64,000 nucleotides of DNA from NCBI GenBank assembly GCA_944380885.1, contig CALWIZ010000001.1:147814-211813 (forward strand). Direction: 5' to 3'. This stretch comes from an uncultured Clostridia bacterium (GTDB lineage Bacteria > Bacillota > Clostridia > Oscillospirales > Acutalibacteraceae). The notes under the pieces were generated by a model. It was not told the origin of the DNA. It did not search any database and saw only the letters and a list, made by a program, of their open reading frames with translations. The position numbers were made by a program, and so were the translations under genes. Shown here piece by piece: positions 35,109 to 44,176 of the stretch; positions within the stretch are counted from its first letter, which is position 1; each line of letters starts with the position of its first letter.

Positions 35109-35121
35109 ATATAGAAAAACG

Positions 35122-35148
35122 CGCGGAAGTATATGGAATACTTCCGCG
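35122..35148 (+). terminator. Hairpin after the DUF6320-like gene
   Basis: Perfect 11-bp stem CGCGGAAGTAT/ATACTTCCGCG just after the stop. No T-run follows, so it may be a weak terminator or an mRNA-end stabiliser. Confidence 0.5.
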
Positions 35149-35206
35149 TGAGGCTGTTGATATACTTTGAACGGAAAATAAATTATATAAACGTAAAAGT
35201 TTCGGT

Positions 35207-35271
35207 CAAACCTTTTTTAAAGGTTTGCGGTTTCTAAAGGCAGAGCCTTTGGACGCTTTCCGCAGAAAGCG
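35207..35271. repeat. Cluster of three consecutive hairpins (repeat-like)
   Basis: Three stems in 65 bases: CAAACCTTT/AAAGGTTTG (35207-35227), CTAAAGGC/GCCTTTGG (35234-35252) and CGCTTTC/GAAAGCG (35254-35271). They lie between the converging ends of the DUF6320-like gene and feoB. The arrangement resembles a dispersed three-hairpin intergenic repeat I recall from other Ruminococcaceae genomes; only one copy is in this window. It may help end transcription from either side. Confidence 0.5.
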
Positions 35272-35284
35272 GAACTCTTTTGCT

Positions 35285-37423
35285 TTAAATAAAAAGCTTG
35301 GATATAAGGTTTATTATTATGCAGAAAATCATTCCGGCGGCTGTGGGCAGGGCGGCGGCGAGCGCTGTCCATTTAAGGCTGCCGGTTTCTTTTTTTACCG
35401 TGAGCAGCGTTGTAGAACAGGGCCAGTGCATAAGCGCGAATACAATAAAGCAGATTGCTGTGACAATATTCCAGCCGTTTGATATAAACAGCTCGCGCAT
35501 AGCCGAAACCGAGGAAAGCTCAGTAAGCGAGCCGGTCGACATATAAGCCATTATTATTATCGGAATAACCGTTTCGTTTGCGGGAAAGCCTAAAATAAAG
35601 GCGATAAGGATAACGCCGTCAAGACCCATCAGCTTTCCTAAGGGGTCGAGCGCGCCGGACATTATGTCAAGAAGCGTCTCACCGCCGGCTGTAATATTAG
35701 CCGCGAGCCATATTATCAGACCGGCGGGAGCCGCGACCGCCGCCGCTCTTGCGAGGACAAAAAGGGTGCGGTCAAAAATGGAACGGACTATTACTCTGCC
35801 TATCTGCGGTCTTCTGTAAGGCGGCAGCTCAAGCGTAAATGATGAGGGTATCCCTTTAAGAACGGTGACGGAGAGGAGCTTTGTCGCCGCAAATGTTACT
35901 GCAATACTGATGACTATGGTAAGTGTCAGTACCGCCGCCGAAATCACTGATGAAAGCGTACCTCCGCCGATAATGAAAAACATTGATATTACGGATATGA
36001 GCATAGGAAATCTTCCGTTGCAGGGTATAAAGCTATTGGTGAGGACTGCGAGCAGTCTCTCCCGCGGCGAATCTATTATGCGGCAGCCCACCACTCCTGC
36101 AGCGTTGCAGCCGAAGCCCATACATATCGTGAGCGCTTGTTTGCCGCAGGCGCTGCACCGCTTGAACGGGCGGTCGAGGTTGTAGGCGACGCGCGGCAGA
36201 TAGCCCGCGTCCTCAAGCAGGGTGAAAAGCGGAAAGAAAATCGCCATAGGCGGCAGCATTACCGAAACAACGCTTGTGAGCACAAGGTAAACGCCGTCTA
36301 TAAGCGCGCTGTGCAGCCACCGAGGAGCGCCTGCCGACATAATTAGGAACGACAGCTTATCTCCGAGAAATGCAAAAAAGCGGGAAAGCAGCTCTGATGG
36401 ATAGTTGGCGCCGGTAATTGTCAGCCAGAATACAAATGCCAAAAGAAGCAGCATTAACGGATAGGCCGTGAATTTTCCGGTGAGTATCCTGTCCGCTTTG
36501 CGGTCGGCGCCGCTGTACTGCTTTTTTTCGTATATTACCGCCCCGCGGCAGATTTTTTCCGCTGCTTTTACAAGCGAGGATACTATAAGGTCCTTGAATT
36601 TATCTTTTGTAATGCCGGATTTTGTGAGCATTTCCTCTGCCAAGGCAAGGGCGGAGAAAAGCGAGGGGTTATTAAGGAAGCCGTCCCCTAAACATTCTGA
36701 AATGCTGCCGTTTAATGTGGTGTCGCCCTCAAGCAGCCGGAGCGCCAGCCAGCGGCTGTTGATTTTTCCGCCCGCAAGCCTTCTTATTTCCGGTTCGACT
36801 GCAGCGACTGCTTTTTCTATTTCCTCCGGATACCGCACTTTAAAGGGAGCTGTTTTAGGGAATTCGACCAGTCTGTCAAGTGTGTCGAGCAGTCCGGCAG
36901 AGCTTCTCTTTTTGCGTGCCGTGATACCTGTGACCGGCACACCAAGCCGTTCTGACAGCAGTTTAAGGTCAATTTTAATGTTTTTGCGCTTTGCCTCGTC
37001 CATAAGGTTCACACATACGGCGGTATTTGGTGTGATTTCGAGTATCTGAAGCACAAGGTTAAGGTTTCTTTCAAGGCATGTGGCGTCGCACACCACAGCC
37101 ACGGCGTCAGGCGAGCCGAAGCAGATAAAATCCCGCGCAACCTCCTCTTCGGCGGAATGCGCCATCAGGGAATATGTACCCGGAATATCCACAAGAATAT
37201 AGCTGTACTTGCCGCTTTTGCAGAAGCCTTTGGCATTTGTGACCGTTTTGCCCGGCCAGTTGCCGGTGTGCTGGTTAAGACCGGTAAGCGAATTGAAAAC
37301 CGTGCTTTTGCCGACGTTAGGATTTCCGGCGAGCGCCACCACTTTGTCAAACGGACTTTGTTTTTTTATATTAAGACCGGAATCGACAGCGCCGCCTCCG
37401 ACCGAGCTTTTTGTAAGACCCAT
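35285..37423 (-). CDS. feoB: Ferrous iron transport protein B
   Basis: GTP-hydrolysing Fe(II) importer in the cell membrane. It has an N-terminal G domain: G1 GNPNVGKS (about 33-40), the switch region TGNWPGKTVTN, G3 DIPGTY, G4 NLMDE. A membrane domain follows with Gate motifs PPMAIFFPLFTLLEDAGYLPRVA and GFGCNAAGV. The start at 37423 has GGAGG 7 bases upstream; the ATG at 37468 is not supported. No feoA adjoins it and no Fur site was recognised. Confidence 0.95.
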   Translation of the reverse strand: MGLTKSSVGGGAVDSGLNIKKQSPFDKVVALAGNPNVGKSTVFNSLTGLNQHTGNWPGKTVTNAKGFCKSGKYSYILVDIPGTYSLMAHSAEEEVARDFICFGSPDAVAVVCDATCLERNLNLVLQILEITPNTAVCVNLMDEAKRKNIKIDLKLLSERLGVPVTGITARKKRSSAGLLDTLDRLVEFPKTAPFKVRYPEEIEKAVAAVEPEIRRLAGGKINSRWLALRLLEGDTTLNGSISECLGDGFLNNPSLFSALALAEEMLTKSGITKDKFKDLIVSSLVKAAEKICRGAVIYEKKQYSGADRKADRILTGKFTAYPLMLLLLAFVFWLTITGANYPSELLSRFFAFLGDKLSFLIMSAGAPRWLHSALIDGVYLVLTSVVSVMLPPMAIFFPLFTLLEDAGYLPRVAYNLDRPFKRCSACGKQALTICMGFGCNAAGVVGCRIIDSPRERLLAVLTNSFIPCNGRFPMLISVISMFFIIGGGTLSSVISAAVLTLTIVISIAVTFAATKLLSVTVLKGIPSSFTLELPPYRRPQIGRVIVRSIFDRTLFVLARAAAVAAPAGLIIWLAANITAGGETLLDIMSGALDPLGKLMGLDGVILIAFILGFPANETVIPIIIMAYMSTGSLTELSSVSAMRELFISNGWNIVTAICFIVFALMHWPCSTTLLTVKKETGSLKWTALAAALPTAAGMIFCIIINLISKLFI

Positions 37424-37535
37424 AGCTTTTCCTCCGTTGCGTACTTCTTCTATATACAGATTATTCATAGCCGTAAGATATGTTAATCGGGAATAAGCGG
37501 GCGCAGAGTGGAATAATAAGAGCGGAGGCGATATA

Positions 37536-38834
37536 ATGCAGCCCTATTGGGAAACTACGGTCAAAATAAAAAAATATCCGTCCCTTAAAGGGAATATAAG
37601 TACAGATGTTCTTATTATAGGCGGAGGAATAGCCGGAATACTCTGCGGCTACAAATTAAGGCGTGCCGGAGTAAAGTGTGTGATAGCAGAAGCCGACAGT
37701 ATATGCCGCGGAGTGACCGCCGGCACAACGGCTAAAATCACCGCACAGCACGGACTTATTTATAACCGTCTTATAAACGAGTTCGGCACCGAAAAGGCGC
37801 GTATGTATCTTGAGGCGAACCTGAACGCGCTCGGAGAGTACCGCAAGCTTTGCGGCGGTATCGACTGCGGCTTTGAAACCGCCGATTCTTATGTTTATAC
37901 GACAGATGAGCCGCGCAAAATCGAAAAAGAGATAATCGCGCTTGACAAAATAGGATTTAAGGCTGACTTTTGCAAAGAAACAGAGCTGCCTATTTTTACG
38001 GCGGGAGCGGTAAGATTCCCGAAGCAGGCTAAATTCAATCCGCTTAAATTCCTTTCTGCCGTGTCAGACGGGCTTGAAATATACGAAAACAGCCGTGTAA
38101 AAGAGCTTAAAGGGCTTACCGCCGTAACGGATTCGGGAAGTATAAAGGCGAAAAAAATAATAGTCGCCACACACTTTCCGATAATAAACAAGCACGGCTT
38201 GTACTTTATGAAAATGTATCAGAAAAGGTCGTATGTTTCCGCATTTGAAAACACCGTAACCGTAAAAGGTATGTACCGTGATGAAGCTGACAGCGGCTTT
38301 TCTTTCCGCAGTGACGGAGAGTTTTTAATAGTAGGCTCGGCAAGCGCGAGAACCGGCAGAAAAACGGCCGGCTGGACGCAAAACCTTAAATTCGCCGAGC
38401 AGTGCTGCCCCGGAGCGGTGCAAAAGTATTTCTGGGCGGCTGAGGACTGCATAACCCTTGACGGAGTGCCGTACGCCGGAAATTACTCAGCCGGCACGCC
38501 CGACCTGTATGTGACGACCGGCTTCAATAAGTGGGGTATTACCTCGGCTATGGCGGCGGCAGAGCTTGTCTGCGATATGATAACCGGCAGGGAAAACCCG
38601 TACAGGGAACTGTTCTCGCCGTCCCGCAGTATGATGAGAAAACAGCTTTTCGTAAACGGAATAAGCGCGGTCGGAGGGCTTGTTACACCGACAGCGAAAA
38701 GATGTCCACACCTCGGCTGCGCCCTTAAATGGAATAAATGCGAGCATTCATGGGATTGCCCATGCCACGGTTCCCGCTTTTCAGAAAACGGAAAGCTGCT
38801 TGACGGTCCGGCGACGGAAGATAAAAAGCCGTAG
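37536..38834 (+). CDS. FAD-dependent oxidoreductase with C-terminal Rieske domain
   Basis: A 432-residue flavoprotein. Residues about 22-360 are a DAO-type FAD domain with the dinucleotide motif DVLIIGGGIAGILCGYKL. Residues about 385-430 form a Rieske [2Fe-2S] centre, CPHLGC ... CPCHGS. Members of this family are predicted oxidoreductases of unknown substrate, common in soil and gut bacteria. Starts at an ATG after GGAGG; the divergent neighbour is feoB. An iron-linked role is possible but only suggested by position. Confidence 0.88.
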   Translation: MQPYWETTVKIKKYPSLKGNISTDVLIIGGGIAGILCGYKLRRAGVKCVIAEADSICRGVTAGTTAKITAQHGLIYNRLINEFGTEKARMYLEANLNALGEYRKLCGGIDCGFETADSYVYTTDEPRKIEKEIIALDKIGFKADFCKETELPIFTAGAVRFPKQAKFNPLKFLSAVSDGLEIYENSRVKELKGLTAVTDSGSIKAKKIIVATHFPIINKHGLYFMKMYQKRSYVSAFENTVTVKGMYRDEADSGFSFRSDGEFLIVGSASARTGRKTAGWTQNLKFAEQCCPGAVQKYFWAAEDCITLDGVPYAGNYSAGTPDLYVTTGFNKWGITSAMAAAELVCDMITGRENPYRELFSPSRSMMRKQLFVNGISAVGGLVTPTAKRCPHLGCALKWNKCEHSWDCPCHGSRFSENGKLLDGPATEDKKP

Positions 38835-38870
38835 GCTCAGCTCCCGCCGCCTTTCCGCGTTTCAGGCGTT

Positions 38871-39443
38871 TCAGAGTATAACAGGCTGTATCTGCTCCTT
38901 TAAAAGCGCTTTTTCAACCGTTGCCGGTATAAGCGTAAAATCGCAGACAAGAGAATTATTCTTGCCAAACGGGTCGTCCTGACGGTACGGCACAAAGAAA
39001 ATGTTGGGTGTGTTGTGCAGCAATCCTATATTCTTCGCGGAGGCGCCTAAGGCGTCGTTCGTGGCGATTGCCAGCACAACCGGCTTGTTGTTGCGAAGAT
39101 GTGCCTTTACCGCCATGGTAACCGGAGTGTCGGTTATTCCGAGGGCGGTTTTGGCTATCGTGTTGCCGGTGCAGGGTGCCACAACTATTATGTCGAGCAG
39201 GTTTTTGGGTCCGATAGGCTCCGCGGCGGGAATATCGTGTATTATCTTTTCACCGCAAATTTCCTCGACCCGCTTAATAAGGTCCTCCGCTTTTCCGAAA
39301 CGGGTATCGGTAGTATAGACTATCTGCGACATTATCGGCTTTATTTTAATGCCGGTTTTTGCCAGCTCTTCAAGCGCGGCGAGAGAATTTTTTATGGTGC
39401 AGAAGGAACCGCAGAACGCATATCCCAATGTAATGTCTTTCAT
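38871..39443 (-). CDS. dpaB: Dipicolinate synthase subunit B
   Basis: Flavoprotein-like subunit of dipicolinic acid synthase (SpoVFB), which oxidises the lysine-pathway intermediate to dipicolinate in the mother cell during sporulation. It is 190 residues. It begins LGYAFCGSFCTIKNS and has VVAPCTGNTIAK and LAIATNDALGASAKN, all family-typical. Encoded 14 bases after dpaA, with a GAGGAG ribosome site. Confidence 0.95.
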   Translation of the reverse strand: MKDITLGYAFCGSFCTIKNSLAALEELAKTGIKIKPIMSQIVYTTDTRFGKAEDLIKRVEEICGEKIIHDIPAAEPIGPKNLLDIIVVAPCTGNTIAKTALGITDTPVTMAVKAHLRNNKPVVLAIATNDALGASAKNIGLLHNTPNIFFVPYRQDDPFGKNNSLVCDFTLIPATVEKALLKEQIQPVIL

Positions 39444-39457
39444 GGCGTTCTCCTCTT

Positions 39458-40258
39458 TTATGTGTATGATTTTATTATGTCCGTTACTGTTTTTGCCAGA
39501 ATTTTTCCGGCGGTCACAGGCGCGGTCTTACCGGGAAGTCCCGGCGCCTTTAAGGCTTTTATGCCGTGCCTTATTGCCGATTCGGTATCAAAACCGCCCT
39601 TGCTCGAAAGGTCGAGCATCAGCTTCGCGGTACAGCCCTCAAGCGCTTTGTCTCCTATAATCGGTGCGTCAACGGTGTTGAATATTATGTCGTAATCAAG
39701 CGGTATTTCATTGAGCTGCAAGCTGTTTACAGTATTGAATCCCTGAATACGCGCCGCGGCGAAATCGGATTCCTTTCGCGCACTTACGGTTACATAGGCG
39801 CCAAGCGACTTTAAGGTCCCAGACAGTACCCTGCCGCACCTGCCGTATCCGGTCACAAGAACCCTGCTTTCAAAGAGCGTGAAATCTGTGTTTTCTATGG
39901 CGAGCTTTACCGCGCCCTCTGCGGTCGGCACGGCATTAAGGAGGGAATAGCTGTCAAGCTGACCGTAATCGGCGCAGTTTTTGCCCTCAAACATATAATT
40001 GCAGGTAAGTATCAGCCGCTCTCCGGCTTTTTCTGATACTTCCTCAAGAGTTATCCTGCGTCCGCTCAAAGGAGCAAAAACGGTTTCCCGGTCTTTTGTG
40101 GTAGGAACAGGCAGCAGTATTATGTCGCTTTGTTCGATAATACCGCCGTCACCTTCATAAAGACCGAGGGTTTCAACCGAAAATTCTTCTTTGAGCTGTT
40201 CGCAGGCGGCTTTCATACGGCTGTCGCCGCCTATTACGATTATTTTCTTCAAATTCAT
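39458..40258 (-). CDS. dpaA: Dipicolinate synthase subunit A
   Basis: NAD(P)-binding subunit (SpoVFA) of dipicolinate synthase. It has an N-terminal domain beginning IVIGGDSRM and a Rossmann fold with RVLVTGYGRCGRVLSGTL, then FNTVDAPII and LMLDLSSKGGFD. About 266 residues. ATG at 40258 or the GTG one codon before; no good ribosome site is seen, which is common for genes read by sporulation sigma factors. Marks the organism as a spore former. Confidence 0.95.
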   Translation of the reverse strand: MNLKKIIVIGGDSRMKAACEQLKEEFSVETLGLYEGDGGIIEQSDIILLPVPTTKDRETVFAPLSGRRITLEEVSEKAGERLILTCNYMFEGKNCADYGQLDSYSLLNAVPTAEGAVKLAIENTDFTLFESRVLVTGYGRCGRVLSGTLKSLGAYVTVSARKESDFAAARIQGFNTVNSLQLNEIPLDYDIIFNTVDAPIIGDKALEGCTAKLMLDLSSKGGFDTESAIRHGIKALKAPGLPGKTAPVTAGKILAKTVTDIIKSYT

Positions 40259-40278
40259 CACTACCGTAAGTAAAATGT

Positions 40279-40319
40279 AAAAAATAAAGCGCCACGCTGT
40301 ACATTACAGTCTATGGCGC
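40279..40319 (-). terminator. Terminator after cca
   Basis: Reading leftward, arms GCGCCA/TGGCGC with an inner CTGTA/TACAG stem, followed by TTTATTTTTT. It separates cca from dpaA. Confidence 0.8.
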
Positions 40320-40329
40320 ATAAGGCTAT

Positions 40330-41499
40330 TTAGTTACGGATAAATTCAGCCGCTTTTTCATAAAGCAGGCTTTTTTTATTAATCGACGGGTCTTTCACCG
40401 TTATCCGGCGGAGATATTCAAGCACTTCTCCGGTTTTTTCACCCTCGGTTCCGAGTTTTTTAAGATCGCCGCCCTTGATTTTAAGGTCGCATATCCTGTA
40501 CGGCTCTCCGTTTTTTATAATTTCACCGAAAAGCTCTTCAGCTTTTGAAGTCTCGGTGTCAAGACAAAACCGCTCAAAAATAAGGTATTTTTGAAAAGCG
40601 TCGGGGTCGGTAAGGAAAAGCAATTCCTTTATGTCCGCCTTTTCAGCAGGAAGAGGCATAGAAAGAAGGGCAAGCAGCCGCGCCGCCAGCCTTTTGGCTT
40701 TGTTAGGCACTTTAAGAAAATCAAGCGCCGCAGTCACGTCCGCTCCGGAAAGATACAAAAAGCCGAAAAGCGAAAGTCCGGTTCCACGAAGTGCCGCGAT
40801 TTTTTTATAATCGGGGCTTTTTTCAAGCCCTAAAAAGTCAAGCCCGCCTATATCGGTAAGCGGTTTGAGTGCCGCGGGGTTTTTACCCTCAAGCGCTTTC
40901 TCAAGCTCAGCAAGTATCCGCTCGGCGCTGATTTTTTTCAGCAGCGGAGAGTCCTCAAGTGCCGCTTTAAGCGTTTTTTCCTCGGGCGTAAAGCCGAGAA
41001 CGGAGGCGAAGCGGAAAAGCCTCAGAATCCTGAGCGCATCTTCCTTGAATCGGAGCGACGGGTCTCCAACGGCGCGGAGTATGCCGTTCTTTATATCTAC
41101 AGTGCCGCCGAAATAGTCCTTTATGTCGCCGTCCCCTCCGTAGGCTATCGCGTTTGACGTAAAATCCCGTCTCGCAAGGTCTTCTTTAAGGCTGTTTACA
41201 AAGGTCACGCTTTCGGGCCTGCGGCAGTCGCTGTATTTCCCGTCCGAACGGTAGGTTGTGACCTCAAACGGCGTGCCGTCTTCTATAACCGTTACGGTGC
41301 CGTGCTTTATACCGGTAGGAACGGTTTTTTCAAAAAGCGACAGCGTTATTTCAGGCGGAGCCGAAGTGGTTATGTCATAGTCGTGCGGCGGAATATCCAT
41401 GAGCATATCCCGCACACAGCCGCCCACAAGGAAGGCTTCGTATCCGTTTTTTCTTAAAACAGACAGTATATGTTCTGCTTTAGGGGGTATATACAGCAT
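40330..41499 (-). CDS. cca: CCA tRNA nucleotidyltransferase
   Basis: Adds or repairs the 3' CCA end of tRNAs. It has a class II nucleotidyltransferase head: FLVGGCVRDML with the metal-binding HDYDITT aspartates, the RRDFTSNAIAY motif and RFKEDALRILRLFRFA. An all-helical C-terminal half follows. At 389 residues it is the short form without an HD domain. AAGGAG precedes the ATG. Confidence 0.95.
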   Translation of the reverse strand: MLYIPPKAEHILSVLRKNGYEAFLVGGCVRDMLMDIPPHDYDITTSAPPEITLSLFEKTVPTGIKHGTVTVIEDGTPFEVTTYRSDGKYSDCRRPESVTFVNSLKEDLARRDFTSNAIAYGGDGDIKDYFGGTVDIKNGILRAVGDPSLRFKEDALRILRLFRFASVLGFTPEEKTLKAALEDSPLLKKISAERILAELEKALEGKNPAALKPLTDIGGLDFLGLEKSPDYKKIAALRGTGLSLFGFLYLSGADVTAALDFLKVPNKAKRLAARLLALLSMPLPAEKADIKELLFLTDPDAFQKYLIFERFCLDTETSKAEELFGEIIKNGEPYRICDLKIKGGDLKKLGTEGEKTGEVLEYLRRITVKDPSINKKSLLYEKAAEFIRN

Positions 41500-41590
41500 A
41501 ATTTTGCTCCTTGACTCAAAAAAAGGTTTATTTTTTCGCGGTTTGGCAATATAATAATAGGTAAGATTTTATTATGTTGGGAGAATCTTC

Positions 41591-42964
41591 ATGAAACAGC
41601 TGCGTGATGAGGATAAAATTATAGAAGGCGTCCGCCGTATCCATATGATAGGAATAGGCGGCAGCGGTATGTGTCCGCTTGCGGAAATACTGCACAGCAA
41701 GGGCTATGAGCTTACGGGGTCCGACAATAACGAGAGCGACCCGCTTTCGAGAATAAGAAATCTCGGCATAAAGGTGTTTATGGGACACAGCGCGGACAAT
41801 ATAAAGGGCGCACAGCTGGTTGTCTACTCCGCCGCGATATCCGAGGATAATCCCGAGCTTAAAGCCGCGAGGGAGCAGGGCATACCCACAATGGAGCGCT
41901 CGCATATGTTAGGTGCGCTCACACGCCATTTTGACAATGTGATAGGGGTCTGCGGCACCCACGGCAAAACCACCGTTACCTCTATGATAACACAAATTCT
42001 TATTTTAAACAAGATGGACCCCACTGCCGTTATAGGCGGAAAGCTGCCGCTTATAAACTCAAACGGAATAGCGGGCGGCTCTGAAACGATGGTCTGCGAA
42101 TCCTGCGAGTTTGTCGATACCTTTTTGCAGCTATCGCCGGATATTGCCGTACTGCTTAATATCGACAATGACCATCTTGATTATTTCAAGACGATGGAAA
42201 ACCTTACGCTGTCGTTCCATAAATTCCTCGCTATGGCAGGCAGGGCGTATATCAACGGCGACGATGAGCGGGCAAAGAAAGCGGCGGAGGGTATCAGCGC
42301 GGATATCGTGACTTTCGGCTTCGGAGAGAAAAATATTTATCGCGCTGAAAATATAATAAGAGGAAAGTTCGGTTTTTTGTTTGACGTTGTTAAAAACGAT
42401 GAAAAGATAATAAATATCGATATGCATATTCCCGGCAGGCACAATGTTTTAAACGGGCTTGCCGCTTTTGCGGTATGCTATGATATGGGCGTCGCGGCAG
42501 AAGGAATTAAGGACGCTATTCAAAAATTCACCGGAGCGGGCAGGCGGTTTGAGTTTTTAGGCGAGTACGGCGGCTTTATGTTGGCTGACGATTACGCACA
42601 CCACCCGACCGAGATAAGGGCGACTCTGTCGGCGGCAAAGGAGCTTGACTATAACCGTGTTATAGCGGTATTCCAGCCGTTCACATTCTCCCGTACCGCG
42701 CTTTTAAAGGACGAATTTATTTCCGCGCTGTCCCTTGCGGATAAGGTGATCCTTACTCCCATTATGGGCTCAAGAGAGGTCAATACCTACGGTATAAGTT
42801 CAGAGGATTTGGCAAAAGGGCTCAAGGACGCAGTTATAGTCGACGGTTTTGAGAATATCGCCGACACGGTTATAAAAACCGCCGGCAGGGGCGATTTAGT
42901 GATAACAATGGGCGGCGGAGATATTTATAAGGCGGCGCACATAATACAGAAAAGGCTCGGTTGA
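41591..42964 (+). CDS. murC: UDP-N-acetylmuramate-L-alanine ligase
   Basis: ATP-dependent ligase adding L-alanine to UDP-MurNAc. It has the N-terminal UDP-binding HMIGIGGSGM, the P-loop GVCGTHGKTTVTSM, the NIDNDHLDYF motif and the DDYAHHPTEI C-terminal signature. 457 residues. GGGAG precedes the ATG. It is followed after 3 bases by the alanyl-tRNA editing gene. Confidence 0.96.
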   Translation: MKQLRDEDKIIEGVRRIHMIGIGGSGMCPLAEILHSKGYELTGSDNNESDPLSRIRNLGIKVFMGHSADNIKGAQLVVYSAAISEDNPELKAAREQGIPTMERSHMLGALTRHFDNVIGVCGTHGKTTVTSMITQILILNKMDPTAVIGGKLPLINSNGIAGGSETMVCESCEFVDTFLQLSPDIAVLLNIDNDHLDYFKTMENLTLSFHKFLAMAGRAYINGDDERAKKAAEGISADIVTFGFGEKNIYRAENIIRGKFGFLFDVVKNDEKIINIDMHIPGRHNVLNGLAAFAVCYDMGVAAEGIKDAIQKFTGAGRRFEFLGEYGGFMLADDYAHHPTEIRATLSAAKELDYNRVIAVFQPFTFSRTALLKDEFISALSLADKVILTPIMGSREVNTYGISSEDLAKGLKDAVIVDGFENIADTVIKTAGRGDLVITMGGGDIYKAAHIIQKRLG

Positions 42965-42967
42965 ACG

Positions 42968-44104
42968 ATGACGGAAAAATTGTATGACGCCGACTCGCAT
43001 TTGTGTGAGTTTACGGCAAGAGTAACGGATTGTAAGGAGTGTGACGGCGGTTATGCCGTCACGCTTGACCGCACTGCCTTTTTCCCGGAGGGCGGCGGTC
43101 AGGAGTCGGACAGGGGCGTGACTGACGGCGTCACGGTGCTTGACGTTCAGATAAAGGACGGGGAAATTTATCATTATACAAACGCTCCGCTGACCGTGGG
43201 GGAGACGGTGAAATGTAAACTCGACTGGGAAAGGCGCTTTCGCAATATGCAGAACCACTCGGGCGAGCATATAGTTTCCGGAATAGTACATAGACTGTAC
43301 GGCTGCAACAATGTCGGTTTTCATCTCGGCTCCGATATGACGGTCGATTTTGACAGGGAGCTTACAAGAAAACAGCTTGACGAGGCTGAAAGGCTCGCGA
43401 ACAGGGCGGTTTATGAGAATGTAAGGATAAAAGCCTATTACCCGCCTGAGGATGAGCTTGAAAAACTCGATTACCGCAGCAAGCTCGAGCTTACAGAGAA
43501 TGTAAGGCTTGTGGAAATAGAAGGGTATGACCTATGCGCCTGCTGCGCTCCCCATGTCAAAAGAACGGGGGAGATAGGAATTATAAAAATTCTCGATTTT
43601 TTCCGCAACAAGGGCGGGGTGAGGATTTTTATAAAGTGCGGCTCGGACGCCCTTGCCGATTACGGCGTAAAATACGATAATGTGCTTAAAATATCAAATC
43701 TTCTGTCGGTAAAGCAGCAGGATACCGCCGCTGCGGCGGACAGGCTGGCCGATGAGAACAGGTTTCTGAAGCAGGAGCTTTCAACTCTTAAAAAACGGCT
43801 TATAAATGCTAAGAGTGAAAGTTTTTCGCCGGAAAGGGAAATAACCGCTGTGTTTGAGGACGGACTTGATATAAAGGAGCTTCAGCTTTTTGCCGACGCG
43901 CTGTATAAAAAATGCGGCGGCATAAGGGGAGTGTTTTCAGGCTGCGAAAACGGATATTCCTTTGCTATATGCGGCGGAGAGCAACTTGACGGCTTTTTCG
44001 CCGGATTTAAGAAAAAATTCGCGGTAAAAGGCGGCGGCAGAAACGGTATTGTACAGGGTACTGTTGCAGCGACAGAATCGGAAATTGAAAATTACTTTAA
44101 ATAA
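42968..44104 (+). CDS. Alanyl-tRNA editing protein (AlaX, with DHHA1-like tail)
   Basis: Trans-editing hydrolase that removes serine or glycine wrongly attached to tRNA-Ala. It has an N-terminal fold with RTAFFPEGGGQESDRG and the zinc-binding NHSGEH and CACCAPH motifs. A coiled-coil stretch (about 250-285) leads to a C-terminal DHHA1-like domain ending GGGRNGIVQGTVA. At 378 residues it is the long AlaX form. Probably co-transcribed with murC. Confidence 0.9.
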   Translation: MTEKLYDADSHLCEFTARVTDCKECDGGYAVTLDRTAFFPEGGGQESDRGVTDGVTVLDVQIKDGEIYHYTNAPLTVGETVKCKLDWERRFRNMQNHSGEHIVSGIVHRLYGCNNVGFHLGSDMTVDFDRELTRKQLDEAERLANRAVYENVRIKAYYPPEDELEKLDYRSKLELTENVRLVEIEGYDLCACCAPHVKRTGEIGIIKILDFFRNKGGVRIFIKCGSDALADYGVKYDNVLKISNLLSVKQQDTAAAADRLADENRFLKQELSTLKKRLINAKSESFSPEREITAVFEDGLDIKELQLFADALYKKCGGIRGVFSGCENGYSFAICGGEQLDGFFAGFKKKFAVKGGGRNGIVQGTVAATESEIENYFK

Positions 44105-44107
44105 TGC

Positions 44108-44136
44108 TTTAAATCAGCGCGGAAAAATGCTATAAT
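44108..44136 (+). promoter_or_regulatory. Promoter for prmA-prfB
   Basis: TTTAAA (44108-44113), 17-base spacer, perfect TATAAT (44131-44136), 40 bases before the prmA start. Confidence 0.6.
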
Positions 44137-44176
44137 ATATCTTCAAACTGCTTTTATATTATAAAGGGGCAAAAAT

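Noticed and set aside
36468..37049. 193-residue plus-strand ORF opposite feoB
   Set aside because: Antisense shadow of the FeoB G domain.
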